NCBI GenBank assembly: GCA_035541855.1
Contig: DATKMM010000016.1
Coordinates: 1-16,109 of the forward strand
DNA from: JAJXYP01 sp035541855
GTDB lineage: Bacteria > Patescibacteriota > Minisyncoccia > UBA6257 > 2-01-FULL-56-20
DNA: 16,109 nt
Reading direction: 5' to 3'
Every line of letters begins with the position of its first letter. Positions within the stretch are counted from its first letter, which is position 1. The notes beneath the pieces were generated by a model. That model ran no database searches. It was not told the origin of the DNA and saw only the letters and a program-made list of their open reading frames with translations. The position numbers and the translations under genes are program-made. Shown in pieces: positions 13,583 through 16,109 of the stretch.

Positions 13583-13816
13583 CTATTGGATCCGCTTCCT
13601 CAACCACTTCTCCTCGCGGATCTTCGCAAGGACTTCAGCCGGTATTTCTACCAAGTGCTTCTTGTCCTCGCACGATCCGTTACAGGGGCCGGTAACTATC
13701 CATCTCGGTTCTTTATTCATCCCGGCAATGTACTCCGCGTGATACCCCCTCACGCAGAACTGCACGGCCACAGCCGGGCCGGAAACAAACACGTTGTACG
13801 GACGAACTTTCTGCAT
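13583..13816 (-). CDS. Hypothetical protein, 77 residues
   Basis: A small soluble protein with a hydrophobic opening (YNVFVSGPAVAVQFCVRGYH), a Cys pair in GPCNGSCED (43–51) and a basic helical end (IREEKWLRKRIQ). No family recognised. The ribosome site AAGGAG lies ten bases before the ATG. It shares the leader pattern CGGCCCTAGCGAGCCG…AAGGAGAAA…ATCGCGATG with the gene at 13863–14252, from which it is 46 bases distant. Last gene before the terminator at 13528–13554. Confidence 0.65.
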   Translation of the reverse strand: MQKVRPYNVFVSGPAVAVQFCVRGYHAEYIAGMNKEPRWIVTGPCNGSCEDKKHLVEIPAEVLAKIREEKWLRKRIQ

Positions 13817-13839
13817 CGCGATTTCTCCTTTTCTGGTTG

Positions 13840-13855
13840 CGGCTCGCTAGGGCCG
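13840..13855 (-). repeat. Leader direct repeat, copy 1
   Basis: The 16-mer CGGCCCTAGCGAGCCG (leftward) lies 23 bases upstream of the ATG at 13816. It can fold as CGGC/GCCG. An identical copy is at 14273–14288. Confidence 0.8.
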
Positions 13856-13862
13856 GTTGGTT

Positions 13863-14252
13863 TCAGAATCCGCCGCCGGCGACGGCTGACGTAATGGAAC
13901 CGTTCTGGGCGAATGCGAACTCCTGCTTGAAGGCGGGAACCGTTTCCCCGCTACGATACGTGCGAAACTCCAGGGTCAAGCTGTTGAAATTCCAGCGCCG
14001 CGTGAGGCAAGCCTCGATGCGGTGCGCCTGGGTGAAAGCACGCCTCAAGTCGGTGCTTTCCGCATGGCAGCCGCACGTGTATTTACCGAACGGCTCATAG
14101 CAGTTCCCGAACGAAATCCGAGGGTTGCTGCCGAAGGCGATTATCTTGGCGAAGTGGTTCAGGGCGGCTTGATAGGCCGCATCCATGTTCCATCCCGGCT
14201 TCTTCATTGCGTCCCGGACGGTCTTGTCGAAAAACAGCGTTACTTTCTTCAT
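13863..14252 (-). CDS. Hypothetical protein, 129 residues
   Basis: The protein starts MKKVTLFFDKTVRDAMKKPGW, contains a compact cysteine region (GNCYEPFGKYTCGCHAES, about 49–66), and has a Ser/Thr- and Phe-rich C-terminal half ending in small residues (AVAGGGF). No family recognised and no membrane segment. AAGGAG lies nine bases before the ATG. Its leader contains the 16-mer repeat at 14273–14288 and the palindromic element at 14308–14359. It is followed by the 77-residue gene with the same type of leader, suggesting the two are expressed together or arose by leader duplication. Confidence 0.68.
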   Translation of the reverse strand: MKKVTLFFDKTVRDAMKKPGWNMDAAYQAALNHFAKIIAFGSNPRISFGNCYEPFGKYTCGCHAESTDLRRAFTQAHRIEACLTRRWNFNSLTLEFRTYRSGETVPAFKQEFAFAQNGSITSAVAGGGF

Positions 14253-14272
14253 CGCGATTTTCTCCTTATTGA

Positions 14273-14288
14273 CGGCTCGCTAGGGCCG
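14273..14288 (-). repeat. Leader direct repeat, copy 2
   Basis: Exact copy of the 16-mer at 13840–13855, again just upstream of a Shine-Dalgarno and an ATCGCGATG start context. Confidence 0.8.
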
Positions 14289-14307
14289 AAATATAAAATT
14301 GCTAATT

Positions 14308-14359
14308 GGGAATTGCTCCCATTACAGGAAGCTTTTTCAAATTTTCCTGTAATGGGAGC
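14308..14359 (-). repeat. GGGAGCAATCCC-type leader hairpin, copy A
   Basis: A perfect 16-bp inverted repeat (14315–14330 with 14344–14359, arms GCTCCCATTACAGGAA) with a 13-base loop. Leftward, it is followed by AATTCCC, which could compete for the GGGA of the second arm. A second hairpin (GCTCAATCG/CGATTGAGC, 14358–14380) abuts it. It lies about 55 bases upstream of the ATG at 14252. There is no leftward T-run, so it is not an ordinary terminator. Confidence 0.7.
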
Positions 14360-14461
14360 TCAATCGAAAACCGATTGAGCGATTCGTTTTTAACAACTGG
14401 TGAGCATCTAGTCCAGTATCACCACGGATTTAACGTCCCCATGGCTCCCGGACGGCCCTGC

Positions 14462-14812
14462 TTAGTCGAACATGTTCGGCAACCTGAGCGGTATGCCGTT
14501 TGCGACTTCGGCAGGGGTTAAGGACGGCTCAAACGTCGAGCTCCACTTGGATTGGATGTCGCCGGGGAAGAACTGTATAGCGTTCACCCGCAGCGAACCA
14601 TCCGGGTTGAGGCTGATAAGGTAATTGCAAACCTCATGGTAGCAGCCGTTCGAGCCCATGGAACGCCGCCCGACTTCGACGAGCGTGTTCCAATAGTTGA
14701 CGTGGAGGTGGTAGTCGCTGAATCTCTGCTTCAAGATCTGCGCCACCTCCAAAAGCTTCGGTTCCGTGGAGGCATGGAACCTGCACTCGGCCAACGTACC
14801 CATCGTCGTCAT
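14462..14812 (-). CDS. Hypothetical protein, 116 residues
   Basis: The sequence has a conserved-looking core (EVAQILKQRFSDYHLHVNYWN, then GCYHEVCNYLISLNPDGSLRV) and the ending GIPLRLPNMFD. No membrane segment, no recognised family. I chose the ATG at 14812, which follows AAGGAG by nine bases, over the longer frame from 14863 that begins inside the leader hairpin. Leader element B (14850–14904) lies 37 bases upstream. About 209 bases of hairpin-rich, non-coding sequence separate it from the next gene. Confidence 0.65.
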   Translation of the reverse strand: MTTMGTLAECRFHASTEPKLLEVAQILKQRFSDYHLHVNYWNTLVEVGRRSMGSNGCYHEVCNYLISLNPDGSLRVNAIQFFPGDIQSKWSSTFEPSLTPAEVANGIPLRLPNMFD

Positions 14813-14849
14813 AGCGTTCGTCTCCTTCGCGATATTGTGAAGAACTATT

Positions 14850-14904
14850 GGGATTGCTCCCACCGCAGAAAACCAATTGCTTGATTTGCTCTGGTGGAAG
14901 AGGG
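14850..14904 (-). repeat. GGGAGCAATCCC-type leader hairpin, copy B
   Basis: The box GGGATTGCTCCC (rightward reading, 14850–14861) is followed by an imperfect hairpin between 14857–14868 and 14889–14900. It lies upstream of the gene starting at 14812. The box is identical to copy C. Confidence 0.6.
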
Positions 14905-14976
14905 TCGTTTGCTGTCCGACCCCGTTTGGACGTTATTCTGTCCGAACACCAGCTCGTCGCTGGATTTTTCTTCGTA

Positions 14977-15429
14977 TTACTGCCGCGTCGAGACCTTGCC
15001 GCCGTGGTGAACGTAATCGCGCATGCCGCGATCAAATTCCTCCTCGGCCAGGCGCTCCGTCCGCGCATGCCAGTCCTCGTATGGGCGACCGAGCTGATCC
15101 CACATCTCGCAGACGACAGCGGTCTGGGCGAGTGTGCGGAGCGCGTCCTTCCCTCCGGCGTACTTCGAGATCCATGTCCCGTTATGTACGTCGTAGAGGC
15201 AGGTGCGTCCCTCGGCTTTCTGGCCTACACCGGTATCCTTTCTGGCAATTCCTTGCCATGCGAGAACGCCGAGTGTGGCCGGACGCAGCCGATTGATCCG
15301 CTTGACGACCTCGGCATGCTCGAAGAGCTGCTCGGGGTGTCCGACGAACCCGCGAAGGCCGATCTCTTGGATCCACGCAGCAGCGAGCCGCTGAATGAAC
15401 CCGTTACGGTTGGAAGGGGTCGTTGTCAT
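14977..15429 (-). CDS. Hypothetical protein, 150 residues
   Basis: A soluble, mixed-charge protein: a helical start (FIQRLAAAWIQEIGL), AEVVKRINRLRPATLGVLAWQGIARKDT in the middle, GRTCLYDVHNGTWISKYAGGKDALRTLA, and an acidic-to-basic tail ending HHGGKVSTRQ. No family recognised. A strong AAGGAGG lies five bases before the ATG at 15429, and this decides the start against an upstream ATG at 15459. It is the first gene after the long leader from the promoter at 15928–15956 and has leader element C about 70 bases upstream. Confidence 0.68.
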   Translation of the reverse strand: MTTTPSNRNGFIQRLAAAWIQEIGLRGFVGHPEQLFEHAEVVKRINRLRPATLGVLAWQGIARKDTGVGQKAEGRTCLYDVHNGTWISKYAGGKDALRTLAQTAVVCEMWDQLGRPYEDWHARTERLAEEEFDRGMRDYVHHGGKVSTRQ

Positions 15430-15498
15430 AGTTACCTCCTTGCAATGCAGGCAAGCCACACTCCAAGGAAATAACTATGATTTTGGAAAGAGCTATTT

Positions 15499-15547
15499 GG
15501 GATTGCTCCCACCAAAGAATTCTCTATTGAAAATGCTTTGGTAGGAG
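15499..15547 (-). repeat. GGGAGCAATCCC-type leader hairpin, copy C
   Basis: The box GGGATTGCTCCC (15499–15510, rightward reading) overlaps the first arm (15506–15517) of a 12-bp hairpin whose second arm is 15536–15547, with one G·T pair. It lies about 70 bases upstream of the ATG at 15429. Confidence 0.65.
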
Positions 15548-15747
15548 AGGGATTTTGAAATCCCTCATGGGATTAGCCTCCACGGATCTCCACGATCGGT
15601 GGTTACTACCCCCAAGGAAGCTTCCTTTTTGATATCGGGATTTCAAGGCTCCCGTCCCAGTCATAAGCACAGATACTCTGGGTTCGCCGCCTTCAGGTTC
15701 TCAGTTTCCACCACCGCCTACACAAGCGCGGCGAAGGACGTCTGACT

Positions 15748-15772
15748 TCAACTCATCGTTATACGCTCCTTT
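15748..15772 (-). other. Shine-Dalgarno with a minimal Met-Ser-stop frame
   Basis: AAAGGAG (15772–15766) is correctly spaced (nine bases) from ATG AGT TGA (15756–15748). This could be a minimal upstream frame in the leader or the broken start of a lost gene. Confidence 0.4.
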
Positions 15773-15927
15773 CTTTTTGCTGCAAAATGGGCCCCGTACA
15801 ACAGCGACTTCTCGGATTCCGGCTTTCGTGAACGCCATTATTTATCAATAACGGCGATCTGAGGCCCGAATCCCCTCGGCTTATGCCCCGAGGCGGCTAA
15901 GCTATACGTTTCATAAGGTCTGGACAC

Positions 15928-15969
15928 AGTTTACCATGCCCTATTGACATTGTCAAGGGGTATGGTAAA
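15928..15969 (-). promoter_or_regulatory. Promoter embedded in a 40-bp palindromic operator
   Basis: Leftward TTGACA (15956–15951), 17-base spacer and TAAACT (15933–15928). The whole site lies in an imperfect palindrome, 15930–15969, with TTTACCAT at one end and ATGGTAAA at the other and a central TTGACxxxGTCAA. That symmetry is typical of a dimeric repressor site. A rightward TTGACA (15944–15949) also exists, with a poor −10. Confidence 0.6.
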
Positions 15970-16042
15970 GGGCAATCTCAACAAGTTGTCACAAGCGATA
16001 ATGATTTAGATAGGTAATATAAGGGATTTTCGAACAATTCCG

Positions 16043-16073
16043 GTGAGGAAAATCTGAAGCAGAATTCCCTCAC
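16043..16073. repeat. Imperfect 14-bp hairpin near the right edge
   Basis: GTGAGGAAAATCTG can pair with CAGAATTCCCTCAC at 12 of 14 positions around AAG. No T-run follows. I see nothing else supportable between 15970 and 16109. Confidence 0.45.
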
Positions 16074-16109
16074 GTAATCCGGCAAATTGACCGACCAATG
16101 GTGGTGATA

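Larger units (their letters stand above)
15460..15927 (-). other. Long structured non-coding leader or decayed region
   Basis: No open frame of useful length occurs in these 468 bases on either strand. Leftward transcription from the promoter at 15928–15956 would cross the hairpins CCTCGG/CCGAGG (15874–15893) and CGCCGTTATT/AATAATGGCG (15833–15856, one G·T). It would then cross the palindrome AAGGAAGCTTCCTT (15614–15627), GAGGGATTT/AAATCCCTC (15547–15566) and leader element C. One ribosome site with a two-codon frame lies at 15748–15772. The frame from that ATG has scattered TGA and TAG stops with protein-like stretches between them (such as ENLKAANPEYLCL), so a decayed gene is an alternative. 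Confidence 0.5.

Noticed and set aside
13383..13607. N-terminal extension of the zinc-ribbon gene up to 13607
   Set aside because: It would read through two intrinsic terminators, and the −10 box at 13389–13394 places the start at 13382.
14300..15560. Hairpins between small genes as integron attC sites or a CRISPR array
   Set aside because: No paired RYYYAAC/GTTRRRY core sites were found, spacing is irregular and gene-dependent, and there are no uniform repeats with spacers or an integrase in view.
15480..15756. Leftward frame from ATG 15756 with protein-like stretches between stops, as if stop codons were recoded
   Set aside because: Both TGA and TAG interrupt the same frame, while TGA and TAG end recognisable genes elsewhere in the window (cyoB, hemQ, ctaB, GT2), so neither TGA nor TAG recoding is consistent.

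Overview
The window looks like a piece of a G+C-rich bacterial chromosome using the standard genetic code (TAA, TAG and TGA all end recognisable genes). Short genes, tight spacing, several small zinc-ribbon proteins and −10 boxes placed directly against start codons are suggestive of a Patescibacteria (CPR/Parcubacteria-like) genome. That assignment is an inference and cannot be settled from the sequence alone.

Left block (1–8138) is a self-contained heme-plus-terminal-oxidase region. A leftward cluster hemC-hemD-hemQ-hemE (hemE runs off the left edge) covers porphyrin ring formation and a coproheme-decarboxylase-type step. It is divergent from an uncharacterised eight-segment membrane protein (2614–3453). 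A leftward ctaB/cyoE (heme O synthase) is divergent from cyoABCD, which encodes a complete bo3-type quinol oxidase. Subunit I keeps all metal and quinol ligands but has Gln in place of the K-channel lysine. It also carries an in-frame 79-bp palindromic insertion near its C-terminal end.

Middle block (8142–12386) holds ordinary single genes, almost all leftward: a YihY/BrkB membrane protein with a small DUF5668-like partner, an isochorismatase-fold hydrolase, a GT2 glycosyltransferase, a DinB-like protein, a Nudix fragment, a possible XRE-type remnant and a HIT protein. One small rightward zinc-finger gene (9273) has an intrinsic terminator inside its reading frame.

Right block (12400–16109) is more AT-rich, with small unrecognised leftward genes that have strong Shine-Dalgarno sequences, intrinsic terminators and repeated leader elements. 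Three leaders share a GGGATTGCTCCC box joined to a variable hairpin. At the far right a TTGACA-N17-TAAACT promoter lies inside a 40-bp palindrome and would transcribe about 490 bases of structured, essentially non-coding RNA before the first gene.

Two expression styles coexist. At least eight genes have a −10 hexamer ending 6–9 bases before the ATG, implying leaderless mRNAs. The right-hand hypothetical genes use long leaders with Shine-Dalgarno sequences.
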